Assembly (NCBI RefSeq): GCF_916618755.1
Contig: NZ_CAKAKB010000002.1
Coordinates: 62,001-126,000, forward strand
Source: Actinotalea sp. Marseille-Q4924
GTDB taxonomy: Bacteria; Actinomycetota; Actinomycetes; Actinomycetales; Cellulomonadaceae
DNA: 64,000 bases
Reading direction: 5' to 3'
In this document: in pieces, positions 49,925 through 58,307 of the stretch
Position numbering within the stretch: position 1 is the stretch's first letter
Layout of the letters: the number at the start of each line of letters is the position of its first letter
Made by a program: the position numbers and the translations under genes
Notes under the pieces: model-generated
What the model saw: only the letters and a program-made list of their open reading frames with translations
What the model was told of the DNA's origin: nothing
Databases searched by the model: none

Positions 49925-51116
49925 GTGAGCCCCCGCCCCTGGCGCCCCCCGCTCGACCGGGCGCATCGTCCTCGTCGCGGCGACCGGCGCCGCGGTCGTG
50001 ACCTCGGGCATCCAAGTCATCGCTCCGGGCATCCCCGTGATCCAGGAGCAGTTCGGCCTCAGCGCCGCACAGGTCGGTCTGCTGACGAGCGTGTTCCTGT
50101 TCCCCAGCATGTTCTCCGCGCTCGGTGCCGGTGCGCTGGCCGACCGCTTCGGCGTCCGGTCCGTGTTCACGGGGTCGATGCTCCTGTTCGCAGCCGGTGG
50201 CGCTCTGTCCATGGTGGCTCCGGACCTGGCCGTGCTCCTGCTCGCGCGGGCGGTGCAGGGCACGGCGTTCGGTGCGGTGCTGTCGCTGTCGGTGGCGGTC
50301 ATCGGGCTGGTGGTCCCCACGGGGGCCGCGGCGGCGCGCGGCCAGAGTCGCCGGATCATCGCGATGGCCGTGGCGGAGGCGGTCGCCCCGGCCCTCGGCG
50401 GGGTGCTCATCGCCGTCGCGTGGTGGGCGCCCTTCGGCGTGACCCTGCTGGCCGCCCCTGCGGCCGTCCTCGCCTGGCTCTGGCTGCCGTCGGCGCGCCC
50501 GCCCCGGCGCTCCCGAGGGCAGGCCACCCGCGCCGTGCGGGAGTCCCCGGCTCTGGTCGGCGTCCAGGTCCTGGCGGCGGCACGCTTCGTCACCAAGTAC
50601 GCGGTGCTCACCTACGTGGCGGTGCTCGGCGTCACGGGGCTGGGCATGTCGCCGGCGGCCGTCGGCCTGGCTCTTGGCGTGGCCTCGACGCTCGCCGCGG
50701 TCTCGGCCGCACTGACCGAGCGGCTCGCGCACCGGTGGACGTCCCCGCAGCTCATCGGTGGGAGCCTCGCGACGACGACGGCGAGCATGGTCGCGTTGGC
50801 GTTCGCGCCGTCGCCGGCGGTCCTCGTCGCTGCACTCCTGCTCTTCGGGCTCCAGGACGGCGTCTACGGCGTGGCGCACAACGTGCTGGTGACCGAGATG
50901 GCTCCGCCCGAGGCGCGGTCCACGTACACGGGGCTCACGGGGACGGTGCGCAACGTCGGGAAGTTCACCGCGCCGCTGCTCTTCGGTGCCGCGACCCTCG
51001 TCCTCACCGTGGGCCAGAGCTTCCTGGTGCTCGCCGCGGCGAGCGCCGCCGCGTCCACGGTGCTGCGACGCGTCGCGCGCGCCCACGGCGAGCGGGTGCC
51101 CCTGCGCGATGGGTGA
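49925..51116 (+). CDS. MFS transporter, N-terminal frameshift at a C6 tract
   Basis: The continuous frame for this protein runs from GTG 49998 to 51116 (372 residues, about 11-12 helices, motif A ADRFGVRS). But the first helix clearly begins earlier, with GRIVLVAATGAAVVTSG read in-frame from about 49959, and that part has no start codon. The ribosome site GAGAGGTGACC and GTG 49925 are in another frame, which would join the transporter frame if one C were removed from CCCCCC (49945-49950). Either there is a sequencing error, a real disabling mutation, or a slippery site. The substrate is unknown. The stop overlaps the EamA gene by eight bases. Confidence 0.75.
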
Positions 51117-52029
51117 CGCCCTCGCGCTCGGGGCGCTGCTGATGTTCTCGTGCAACTCCTTCGTGGTCCGTGCCGCCACCCACCGCCTGGACCAACGCAT
51201 CGGCTTCCTCGTCGCCCTCGCCGCGAACGTCGTCGTCGCCGGGCTGGCCGCTCTCGTGCAGCTCGCGGTCCGGGGCGGTTTCTCGCCCGTCGTCTGGTCA
51301 GCCGTCCTCTGGTTCGTGCTCGCCGGCCTCTTCGCCAGCTACCTGGGGCGCCGCGGGTACTTCCGGTCCGTCCAGACGATGGGCCCCTCGCGTGCCGCCG
51401 CGGTGCAGGTGATCAACCCCGCGTTCGCGGCCCTGTTCGCGTGGGTGCTGCTGCGCGAGGGGCTCGGCCGGGTGGACCTCGCCTCGATGGTGGTGATCAT
51501 CGTCGGTCTGCTGCTCACCAACCGCGTGCCTCGGTCGGCCGACGCGCTCGCCGCACGGGGGCCCGGCGAGCGTGGGCGACGTATGGAGGCGATCCCGCCG
51601 GCGATCCTGCTGCCCGCCGTGCTGGCGGCGGTCTGGTACGCGCTGGGCAACGTGACGCGCGGGGGAGCGGTGCGCGCGTGGCCGGAGCCCGTTCTGGGCG
51701 GTCTCATCGGTGGGGTGGCAGGGATCGCGGTGTACCTGCTCTTCCACGTCGACATGGCCCGGCTCCGGGCGGACCTGCGCCAGGCCGACCGGCGTGGCCT
51801 GCTGCTCTGGGGTCTCGCCGGCGGCCTCGCCATCGGCGGTCAGATCATGGTGATCGGGGCGACGCTCTACATCCCCGTGGCCGTCGCCGTGGCCATCTCC
51901 GCGGCGGTGCCCGTCGTCGTGATCCCGGCCAGTGTGGTGTTCTTGCGGGACGTCGAGCAGATCCGCCCGGCGACCGTCGTCGGCGCGCTGCTCATCGTCG
52001 GTGGCGTCGCGACGCTCGTGCTGCGCTGA
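51109..52029 (+). CDS. EamA/DMT family transporter
   Basis: 306 residues from ATG 51109, overlapping the MFS gene by eight bases. Ten predicted membrane helices in two homologous EamA halves, the first ending at PAFAALFAWVLLREGLGRVDLASMVVIIVGLLLT and the second at AVPVVVIPASVVFLRDVEQIRPATVVGALLIVGGVATLVL. A polar loop (ADALAARGPGERGRRMEAI) separates them. The family exports or imports small metabolites. Its place between the transporters and the Mo maturation genes suggests a metabolite of the same pathway. Confidence 0.87.
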   Translation: MGDALALGALLMFSCNSFVVRAATHRLDQRIGFLVALAANVVVAGLAALVQLAVRGGFSPVVWSAVLWFVLAGLFASYLGRRGYFRSVQTMGPSRAAAVQVINPAFAALFAWVLLREGLGRVDLASMVVIIVGLLLTNRVPRSADALAARGPGERGRRMEAIPPAILLPAVLAAVWYALGNVTRGGAVRAWPEPVLGGLIGGVAGIAVYLLFHVDMARLRADLRQADRRGLLLWGLAGGLAIGGQIMVIGATLYIPVAVAVAISAAVPVVVIPASVVFLRDVEQIRPATVVGALLIVGGVATLVLR

Positions 52030-52087
52030 GAGGGCGCGCGACCGCGCCGTCAGCGGGTGGTGGCCCGCGCCGTCGGAAGGAGGGGCC

Positions 52088-52699
52088 GTGACCGGTCGGA
52101 CGGAGGGCGCGCCGCCGGCGCGGCCCGTCGTGACCGGCGTGGTCCTGGCCGCCGGAGCCGGCCGCCGGTTCGGGGGCCCGAAGGCGCTCGTGCCCGGGTG
52201 GTTGGCGGACCGGTGCAGCGCGCTGGCGGACGGAGGGTGCACCGACGTCGTCGTCGTGCTCGGGGCGTCCGCGTCGGAGGCGAGCCGGCTCGTGCCACCG
52301 GGGGCGAGGGTGGTCGTGGCGCGGGACTGGGAGCGCGGGCTGTCCGCGTCGCTCGCCGCCGGACTGGCCGCCGCGCGGGACGGCGGCGCCGTGGCCGCGC
52401 TGGTCGTCCTCGTGGACACCCCGGGTCTGACCGCGCGAGCCGTCGAGCGCGTGCTCGAGGCCACGCGCGGCTCATCCGATGACACGGACCTGTCCACGGC
52501 GCTCGCCCAGGCGACGTACGACGGTGTCCCCGGTCACCCCGTCCTGCTCGGGCGGGGGCACTGGGACGCGGTCCTCACCGGGGCCGACGGCGACCGCGGC
52601 GCGCGGGACCACCTGTCCCGGGCGGACGCGTTGCGCGTGCCGTGCGAGGACGTCGCCGACGGCCGGGACGTGGATGTGAGGGCTCCCGGGCCCCCCTGA
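52088..52699 (+). CDS. MobA/MocA-like nucleotidyltransferase
   Basis: 203 residues from GTG 52088 with GGAAGGAGGGG upstream. The nucleotide-binding loop is VVLAAGAGRRFGGPKALV; the Asp of LVVLVDTPGLTARAV corresponds to the metal/nucleotide-binding Asp-x-Pro of the family; YDGVPGHPVLLGRGHWDAV follows as usual in MocA. Such enzymes attach CMP or GMP to molybdopterin. Because xanthine-dehydrogenase-type enzymes use the CMP form (MCD), and XdhC is directly downstream, this is most likely a molybdopterin cytidylyltransferase for the hydroxylase at 40601-44297. Confidence 0.85.
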   Translation: MTGRTEGAPPARPVVTGVVLAAGAGRRFGGPKALVPGWLADRCSALADGGCTDVVVVLGASASEASRLVPPGARVVVARDWERGLSASLAAGLAAARDGGAVAALVVLVDTPGLTARAVERVLEATRGSSDDTDLSTALAQATYDGVPGHPVLLGRGHWDAVLTGADGDRGARDHLSRADALRVPCEDVADGRDVDVRAPGPP

Positions 52700-52810
52700 G
52701 AGCGCGCCCCCGCGCATCGAGGGGCGGCTCTTCCGCTCGTGACGGGCGCTCGTATCATGGATCCACGTCGCGGGTGCCGCGGCCGAGGGTCCGTGGCCGG
52801 AGGAGGTCCC

Positions 52811-53959
52811 ATGAAGGACGTGCTGCCGGAGCTGCACCGCTGGTGGTGCGCCGGCCGTCCGGTCGCCATGGCGACCGTGGTGCAGACCTGGCGCTCCGCG
52901 CCCCGCCCGGCCGGCGCGACGATGCTCGTCGGGCCCGACGGCGAGGCGGTCGGCTCGGTCTCGGGCGGGTGCGTCGAGGCGGCACTGCACGAGCTCGGGA
53001 CGGAGGTGCAGCGCACCGGCGTGCCCGTGCTGCAGCGCTACGGGGTCTCCGACGACGACGCCGGCGCGGTGGGCCTCACGTGCGGCGGGACGCTGGACGT
53101 CTTCGTGCAGCGCGTCGACCCGACGGCGTTCCCGGAGCTGGAGGACGTGGTGGCGGCGGTGGGCGCCGGCATCCCGGTCGCGGTGGCGACGGTCGTGGCG
53201 CACCCGGACCCCGCCAGGGTGGGCCGGCGGCTCGTCGTCGTGGAGGACCGCGGCGAGGTCTCGTGTCACGGCGGTCTCGGGGGCCGGCGGCTCGACGACG
53301 CTGTCCGGGAGGACGCGCGCGGCCTCCTCGCCGCCGGCCGCACCGGGGTGCTCACCTACGGACCGGACGGCGAGCGACGGGGCGAGGGCGCCCGGGTGCT
53401 CGTCGAGGCGTGGGCGCCGGCACCGCGCATGATCGTGTTCGGTGCGATCGACTTCGCCGCGGCCCTCGCCCGGATGGGCGCGTTCCTCGGGTACCGCGTG
53501 ACCGTCTGCGACGCGCGCCCGGTGTTCGCCACGGTCGCGCGCTTCCCCGAGGCGCCCGACGTCGTCGTCGACTGGCCGCACAGGTACCTGCGCGCGCAGG
53601 CGGACCGCGGGCTCGTGGACGGCAGGACCGTCCTGGCGGTGCTGACGCACGACCCGAAGTTCGACGTGCCCGTCCTGGAGGTCGCGCTCCGCCTCGACGT
53701 CGCGTACGTGGGCGCCATGGGATCGCGCCGCACGCACGAGGACCGGCTGGCGCGGCTGCGTGCCGCAGGTGTCCAGGAGCACGAGCTCGCCCGGCTCTCG
53801 TCGCCGATCGGGCTGGACCTCGGCGCGCGGACCCCGGAGGAGACGGCGGTGTCGATCGCGGCGGAGGTGATCGCGCGGTCCTGGGGGGGACGGGGTGCGC
53901 CGCTGTCCGCGGTGGAGGGCCCGATCCACCATGACCTGTCAGGACTGCCGGTGCTGTGA
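52811..53959 (+). CDS. xdhC: XdhC/CoxI family molybdenum enzyme maturation factor
   Basis: 382 residues from ATG 52811 (GGAGG upstream). The N-terminal XdhC/CoxI domain has VVQTWRSAPRPAGATMLVGPDGEAVGSVSGGCVEAAL; the C-terminal Rossmann domain has VFGAIDFAAALARMGAFLGYRVTVCDARP and YVGAMGSRRTHEDRLARL. XdhC proteins bind and sulfurate the Mo cofactor before insertion into xanthine-dehydrogenase-family enzymes. In the usual Rossmann motif GxGxxG, this protein has GAID, which is normal for XdhC. TATCAT (52753-52758) about 50 bases upstream may be its -10 box, so it may not depend only on upstream transcription. Confidence 0.9.
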   Translation: MKDVLPELHRWWCAGRPVAMATVVQTWRSAPRPAGATMLVGPDGEAVGSVSGGCVEAALHELGTEVQRTGVPVLQRYGVSDDDAGAVGLTCGGTLDVFVQRVDPTAFPELEDVVAAVGAGIPVAVATVVAHPDPARVGRRLVVVEDRGEVSCHGGLGGRRLDDAVREDARGLLAAGRTGVLTYGPDGERRGEGARVLVEAWAPAPRMIVFGAIDFAAALARMGAFLGYRVTVCDARPVFATVARFPEAPDVVVDWPHRYLRAQADRGLVDGRTVLAVLTHDPKFDVPVLEVALRLDVAYVGAMGSRRTHEDRLARLRAAGVQEHELARLSSPIGLDLGARTPEETAVSIAAEVIARSWGGRGAPLSAVEGPIHHDLSGLPVL

Positions 53960-54268
53960 CCCCGGTCGGCGCACCCCCTCCGCCCGCCGGTGGGGCCGGG
54001 CCGGCCGGCGCGGCCAGCCCGCGCATCAGCGCTGCTCAGGGCCTCCGCGGGCGACCTGGGACCTCCGTCGCCCACCGTTTCCGCAGGTTGCTGGATTTTG
54101 GATTCGAAATGCGTAATACTTTCGGAGGCCGCTCGACAGGGCGCGCTCGCGTGCCGCACCGCCGCGGCGGGACGGGACGGACGGCCCGACAGGAGACGTG
54201 GACCTGGTGACCAGGGCCGGAGCGGTACCTCCGCAGCGCCGCGGCGGTACCTGGACGAAGGGTTGAGG
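53960..54268. other. Intergenic promoter region before the hydrolase-hydantoinase operon
   Basis: No gene seen. An AT-rich patch at 54088-54125 holds a likely promoter: CTGGAT (54091-54096), 17 bases, TAATAC (54114-54119). It includes TTGGATTC (54098-54105), close to the TTGGATAC core of other promoters here. A GC-rich leader of about 140 bases follows, with two GGTACC copies that could pair. Confidence 0.5.
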
Positions 54269-55216
54269 ATGCGCACCACCGAGGTGACCTTCTACAGCGA
54301 GGGCGACGAGGTCGCCGGGCTCTGGCGCACGCCGGACGACGGCTCGGGCCCGTACCGGGCGATCGTGCAGGGCCCGGGCTGGCTCGGCCTCAAGGACGCG
54401 AAGCTGTACGTCCGGTACCACCAGGCGCTCACCGACGCCGGCTTCGCGGTGCTCGTGTTCGACTACCGCGGGTTCGGCGACTCGGCGGGCGACAAGGTGA
54501 TCTCGCCCGGCCGTCAGCTCCAGGACCTCGTCAACGCGGTCACCTACCTGACGACGCGCGACGACGTCGTCGCGGACGCGATCGGCGTCTTCGGCACCGG
54601 CGGCACCGGGGGCGGCAACGCGATCCTCCTCGCCGACGTGGACGCGCGGGTCAAGGCGGCGGTGAGCCAGGTCCCCGTCTCGGACGGCACGGACTGGCTG
54701 CACCGGATGCGCTCGGAGTCGGAGTGGCTGCAGTACCTCAAGGACCTCGCCGAGGACCGCAGGCTGCGCGTCACGGCCGGGCAGGGCCGGATGGTCCACC
54801 CCCGCGAGGAGATCATGATCCCGACCGCGGAGCGCAAGACGACGACGATCAAGGCCGACGTCGACGACCGCATCCCCAGCTCGGTGCCGCTGTCCTGCGC
54901 CGAGGAGATCATGGCCTACCGGCCGATCGACTCGGCCCGTCGCCTCACGACCCCGCTCCTGGTCATCGGCGTCGAGGGAGACGCCACCACCCCGACCGAC
55001 CACGCGGTCGCGCTCTACGACGCCGCGCGGGGACCCAAAGAGCTGATCATGCAGAACCACACGACGCACTACGCCGCGTACGACCGGTACTGGGAGCAGA
55101 CGACGCCGCGGATCGTCGACTGGTTCGACCGCTACGTGCGCCCCGCCGACGTCGTCGTCCGCAGCAGCGCCGGGAGCACCGGCGACCACACCGAGACCAT
55201 GGAGGTCCCCTCATGA
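54269..55216 (+). CDS. Alpha/beta hydrolase with atypical nucleophile elbow
   Basis: 315 residues from ATG 54269. The alpha/beta hydrolase fold is evident: AIVQGPGW oxyanion region, VLVFDYRGFGDSAG, Asp in IGVEGDATTP and His in NHTTHYAAY as the acid and base. At the elbow, however, the sequence is GVFGTGGTGGGNA: the residue normally occupied by Ser (111) is Gly, and only Thr113 could serve as GxTxG nucleophile. It may use Thr, act as a non-covalent lyase or be a non-catalytic homologue. It overlaps the hydantoinase-like gene by four bases and probably acts on the same substrate. Confidence 0.82.
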   Translation: MRTTEVTFYSEGDEVAGLWRTPDDGSGPYRAIVQGPGWLGLKDAKLYVRYHQALTDAGFAVLVFDYRGFGDSAGDKVISPGRQLQDLVNAVTYLTTRDDVVADAIGVFGTGGTGGGNAILLADVDARVKAAVSQVPVSDGTDWLHRMRSESEWLQYLKDLAEDRRLRVTAGQGRMVHPREEIMIPTAERKTTTIKADVDDRIPSSVPLSCAEEIMAYRPIDSARRLTTPLLVIGVEGDATTPTDHAVALYDAARGPKELIMQNHTTHYAAYDRYWEQTTPRIVDWFDRYVRPADVVVRSSAGSTGDHTETMEVPS

Positions 55217-56598
55217 GCGTCGACCTGAGACTGTCCGGCGGGACGGTCGCCACCCCGAGCGGCTCGGTGGAGGCCGACCTCCTCGTGCACGGCGGGAAGA
55301 TCGCCGGACTGGTGAGCCGCGACACGCCCGTCGAGGCGACGACGACCGTCGACGTCACGGGCAAGCACGTGCTCCCGGGCATGGTCGACGTCCACGTGCA
55401 CACCCGCGAGCCGGGGTACGAGCACAAGGAGAACATCGAGACGACGTCGCGGCAGGCGGCCGCCGGCGGGGTCACGACGATCTTCGGCATGCCGAACCTC
55501 AACCCGCCGACGACGAACGTCGAGACGCTCACGGACGTGTTCGAGCGCTACGCGAAGACGTCGATCGTCGACTGGAACCACAACCCCGCCCCGACGCAGT
55601 GGGACGACATCCAGGCGATGGCCGACATGGGCATCAACGCCTACAAGATCTACATGGTCGTCGACACCGGCCGCACCTACCCGCATCCCGCCGGCACCGG
55701 CATGCACGACCACGGCCACCTCCTGCGGATGATGGACGAGATCGCCAAGACGGGGAAGCGGTTCATCATCCACCCGCACGACCAGGCCCTCATGGACTAC
55801 ATCGAGGGGGAGGTCCTCGCCCGGGGCGAGAACACGCCGCAGGGCTACGCGTCCGCCTACGCCGCGCGCAGCGGCGTCATCTGGGACACGGCGATCGACG
55901 TCATCCTCCGCCTCTCGGAGGCCGCCGACTGCCCGATCCACATCGCGCACATCCAGACTAAGCGGTCCATCGAGGCGGTGCGGCGCGCCAAGGCGCGGGG
56001 CGTCGACGTGACCTGCGAGGTCAACCACTGGGGTCCGTTCCTGTCCACGTGGGACGACGTGGAGCGGCTCGGCCCGTACGCGCTGTCCTACTGGGTCCCG
56101 GACGAGGGCCGCGAGGCCATCTGGCAGGGCATGCGCGACGGGACGATCGACATGTGCTCCTCCGACCACGCGCCGCACACCCGCGAGGAGAAGGAGGTCG
56201 GCTGGACCGAGATGTGGAGCGCCCACACCGGCACACCGGGCATCCAGTACTACTACCCGCTCCTGCTGGACGCGGTGAACAAGGGGCAGCTCACGCTCGA
56301 GCGCGTGGTGGACCTGGTCGCGACCCGACCGGCCGCCTCGTTCGGGCTCGCCGGGCTCAAGGGCGAGCTGACCGTCGGGGCCGACGCGGACGTCGTCGTC
56401 GCCGACATGGCCTCGCCGTGGACCATCACCCACGACGGCGTCCTGTCCAAGATCGGATGGACCTGCTACGACGGGCGCGAGATCTCCGCCCGCATCGACC
56501 GGACCTACGTCCGCGGCACCGAGGTGTTCGCCGACGGCCAGGTCACCGGCACGCCAGGACACGGCCGGATGGCCGCCGCGAACCACGGAGGTAACTGA
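55213..56598 (+). CDS. Dihydropyrimidinase/hydantoinase/allantoinase-like hydrolase
   Basis: 461 residues from ATG 55213. A cyclic amidohydrolase with all key metal sites: His61 and His63 (DVHVHTREPG), carboxylated Lys145 (INAYKIYMV), His190 or His188 (FIIHPHD), His243/His246 (PIHIAHIQT) and Asp318 (CSSDHAPH). This group opens cyclic imides and ureides (hydantoins, dihydropyrimidines, allantoin, dihydroorotate). The substrate cannot be read from sequence; the island context suggests a ring from the Mo-hydroxylase pathway. It lies in an operon with the alpha/beta hydrolase and an LLM oxidoreductase two bases downstream. Confidence 0.9.
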   Translation: MSVDLRLSGGTVATPSGSVEADLLVHGGKIAGLVSRDTPVEATTTVDVTGKHVLPGMVDVHVHTREPGYEHKENIETTSRQAAAGGVTTIFGMPNLNPPTTNVETLTDVFERYAKTSIVDWNHNPAPTQWDDIQAMADMGINAYKIYMVVDTGRTYPHPAGTGMHDHGHLLRMMDEIAKTGKRFIIHPHDQALMDYIEGEVLARGENTPQGYASAYAARSGVIWDTAIDVILRLSEAADCPIHIAHIQTKRSIEAVRRAKARGVDVTCEVNHWGPFLSTWDDVERLGPYALSYWVPDEGREAIWQGMRDGTIDMCSSDHAPHTREEKEVGWTEMWSAHTGTPGIQYYYPLLLDAVNKGQLTLERVVDLVATRPAASFGLAGLKGELTVGADADVVVADMASPWTITHDGVLSKIGWTCYDGREISARIDRTYVRGTEVFADGQVTGTPGHGRMAAANHGGN

Positions 56599-56600
56599 CC

Positions 56601-57584
56601 ATGAAGTTCGGACTCCTGCTGCCCCACTTCGGCGAGCACGCCAACAAGCACAACATCATCGAGGGGGCGAAGGCCGCCGAGCAGATCGGGTTCGACTCGG
56701 TCTGGGTGCGCGACCACCTCGTCTTCGAGCCGCACGGGGAGATGGAGAAGCCCAACCGGGAGTTCTACGACGCCCTCACCGTGCTCACGGCGATCGGCGC
56801 GGTGACGGAGAAGATCCAGCTCGGCACCGGCTCGCTCATCCCGTTCCGCCACCCGCTCGTGACGGCGCTCATGGCGGGGACGATGTCCCAGCTCGTGGGC
56901 CCGGACCGGATCATCCTCGGCTGGGGTGCCGGTACCTTCGACCACGAGTTCGAGGCGATCGGCTGGGGCGACCTGGACCGCGTCGAGCTCGTCCGCTCCA
57001 ACGCGAAGATCCTCGAGAAGGTCTTCACGGAGAACGAGGTCGACTACGACGACGGCGTCTTCTCCTTCACCGACGTCTCCATCGAGCCGAAGCCGCTGGG
57101 CGGCAGGCTGCCGTTCTGGTACTGCGGCGCGACCCCCCGCTCCGCGCGTCTCGCTGTCGAGTTCTGCGACGGCTGGATGCCCGGTCGGATCAGCATGGGG
57201 ACGCTGAACAAGCGGGTCGAGACCATGCGCGAGCTCTCTGCGGAGCAGGGCAAGAAGATGCCCACCGTCGCGGTCATCCCGCCGACGAGCATCGAGCGGA
57301 CCCGCGAGGAGGCGCTCAAGCACGTCAACATCCCCGGCCTGCTCGCCTGGGCCAACAAGGCCAAGTTCGCCGTCAAGCCGCCGTCGGGCCGGTTCGAGAC
57401 GGCGGAGGACCTCGAGGGCCAGCTCATCGTCGGCAGCCCGGACGAGGCCGTCGAGGAGCTCAAGAAGTTCGAGGCCGCCGGGGTCGAGCACCTCGTCTTC
57501 GACTTCCGGTTCAAGTTCGACAAGTGGTTCGACCAGATCGAGCTGCTGGGCAGCGAGGTGCTGCCGAAGTTCCGCAGCGCCTGA
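56601..57584 (+). CDS. Luciferase-like (LLM class) oxidoreductase
   Basis: 327 residues from ATG 56601 (GGAGG at good spacing), two bases after the hydantoinase stop. Luciferase-like barrel: MKFGLLLPHFGEHANKH, IGFDSVWVRDHLVFEP, IGAVTEKIQLGTGSLIPFRHPLVTALMAGTMSQLVGPDRIILGWGAG, and HLVFDFRFKFDKW at the end. F420 or FMN dependent; the presence of FGD in the island favours F420. Co-transcription with hydrolases suggests a redox step on the same compound, such as reducing or oxygenating the ring before or after opening. Confidence 0.88.
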   Translation: MKFGLLLPHFGEHANKHNIIEGAKAAEQIGFDSVWVRDHLVFEPHGEMEKPNREFYDALTVLTAIGAVTEKIQLGTGSLIPFRHPLVTALMAGTMSQLVGPDRIILGWGAGTFDHEFEAIGWGDLDRVELVRSNAKILEKVFTENEVDYDDGVFSFTDVSIEPKPLGGRLPFWYCGATPRSARLAVEFCDGWMPGRISMGTLNKRVETMRELSAEQGKKMPTVAVIPPTSIERTREEALKHVNIPGLLAWANKAKFAVKPPSGRFETAEDLEGQLIVGSPDEAVEELKKFEAAGVEHLVFDFRFKFDKWFDQIELLGSEVLPKFRSA

Positions 57585-57595
57585 CCCGCACGCCA

Positions 57596-57659
57596 CACGA
57601 CGGGGCACGGCCCGCCGCGTCCGGTTCGTCCGGGCGGGTGGGACGTGCCCCCCGTCGTG
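57596..57659. terminator. Long hairpin, bidirectional terminator
   Basis: CACGACGGGGCACG (57596-57609) pairs with CGTGCCCCCCGTCGTG (57644-57659), leaving a two-base bulge, and the enclosed part contains a second GCCCGCC/GGGCGGG pairing. It separates the convergent oxidoreductase and ArsR-ECF genes. Confidence 0.65.
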
Positions 57660-57893
57660 CGCCCGGCCGCCCCTCCCGGAGAACCATCAGAACGCCGACG
57701 ACGACGCCCGCGACCGCGCCGACCACGGTCCCCGAGCCCTCGACGAGGCTCGAGCACGACCTGCTCGGGGAGCCTCCGGGCGTCCGGCCCGCGGCGCTGC
57801 TCGGGCCGCCGCCGGGCGGCGTTCCCTCCTCCCGCACGGCCCGGCTGACGACGCCTCACCGGTCCTCCCTGCCGCCCCCGGTGACCGGCGCGC
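57660..57893. other. Intergenic region, possible short minus-strand ORF
   Basis: Mostly GC-rich without a clear gene. A minus-strand frame (57837 to 57511) encodes a hydrophobic GTVVGAVAGVVVGVLMVL segment that would be a membrane helix, but it runs over the terminator and the oxidoreductase 3' end and lacks a convincing ribosome site, so I do not call it as a gene. Confidence 0.4.
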
Positions 57894-58307
57894 TCAGGAG
57901 TGACGGTGCGGGCCGTGGCGGGCGCCGATGCGGTGCAGGAGGTCGTGCACCGTCTCGTCGTCGAGGCGGTAGACCACCAGGCGCCCCTCGCGGCCGGCGC
58001 GCACCCAGCCCCGCTCGCGCAGCAGGCGCAGGGCGTGGGAGACCGAGCTGTCGCTCATCCCGACCGCCGCCGCGAGGTCCGACACGCACAGGCCGCCCGT
58101 CCGGTGCAGGGCGAAGAGCAGCCGCAGCCGGGTCGGGTCGGACAGCAGGGCGAACCGGCCCGCCCAGCCCTCGAGGTCCGCGATCTCGTCGATGGCCGCG
58201 AGGGCGGCGGCGACGGCGCGCGGGTCGACGTGCCGCGCCGCCTCGTCATGGGGGGCGTCCTGGTCGCGCGGGCCAGGCTCGGTCCCCGTCCGCCCGGTGC
58301 CGATCAC
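57894..58307 (-). CDS. ArsR/SmtB family metal-sensing repressor
   Basis: 137 residues from GTG 58307, overlapping the CbiO stop by four bases, so it is the last gene of the cobalt/nickel importer operon. The winged helix has WAGRFALLSDPTRLRLLFALHRTGGLCVSDLAAAVGMSDSSVSHALRLLRERGWV and wing REGRLVVYRLDD. The C-terminal helix is rich in His (VHDLLHRIGARHGPHRHS), as in NmtR/KmtR-type nickel-cobalt sensors that bind metal at helix 5. It probably represses the operon until metal is sufficient or excess, via the site at 61205-61218. Confidence 0.88.
   Translation of the reverse strand: MIGTGRTGTEPGPRDQDAPHDEAARHVDPRAVAAALAAIDEIADLEGWAGRFALLSDPTRLRLLFALHRTGGLCVSDLAAAVGMSDSSVSHALRLLRERGWVRAGREGRLVVYRLDDETVHDLLHRIGARHGPHRHS

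Noticed and set aside
57511-57837. 108-codon minus-strand frame with a hydrophobic segment
   Set aside because: Crosses the terminator and the 3' end of the oxidoreductase on the opposite strand and has no good ribosome site; the Gly/Val run may be accidental.
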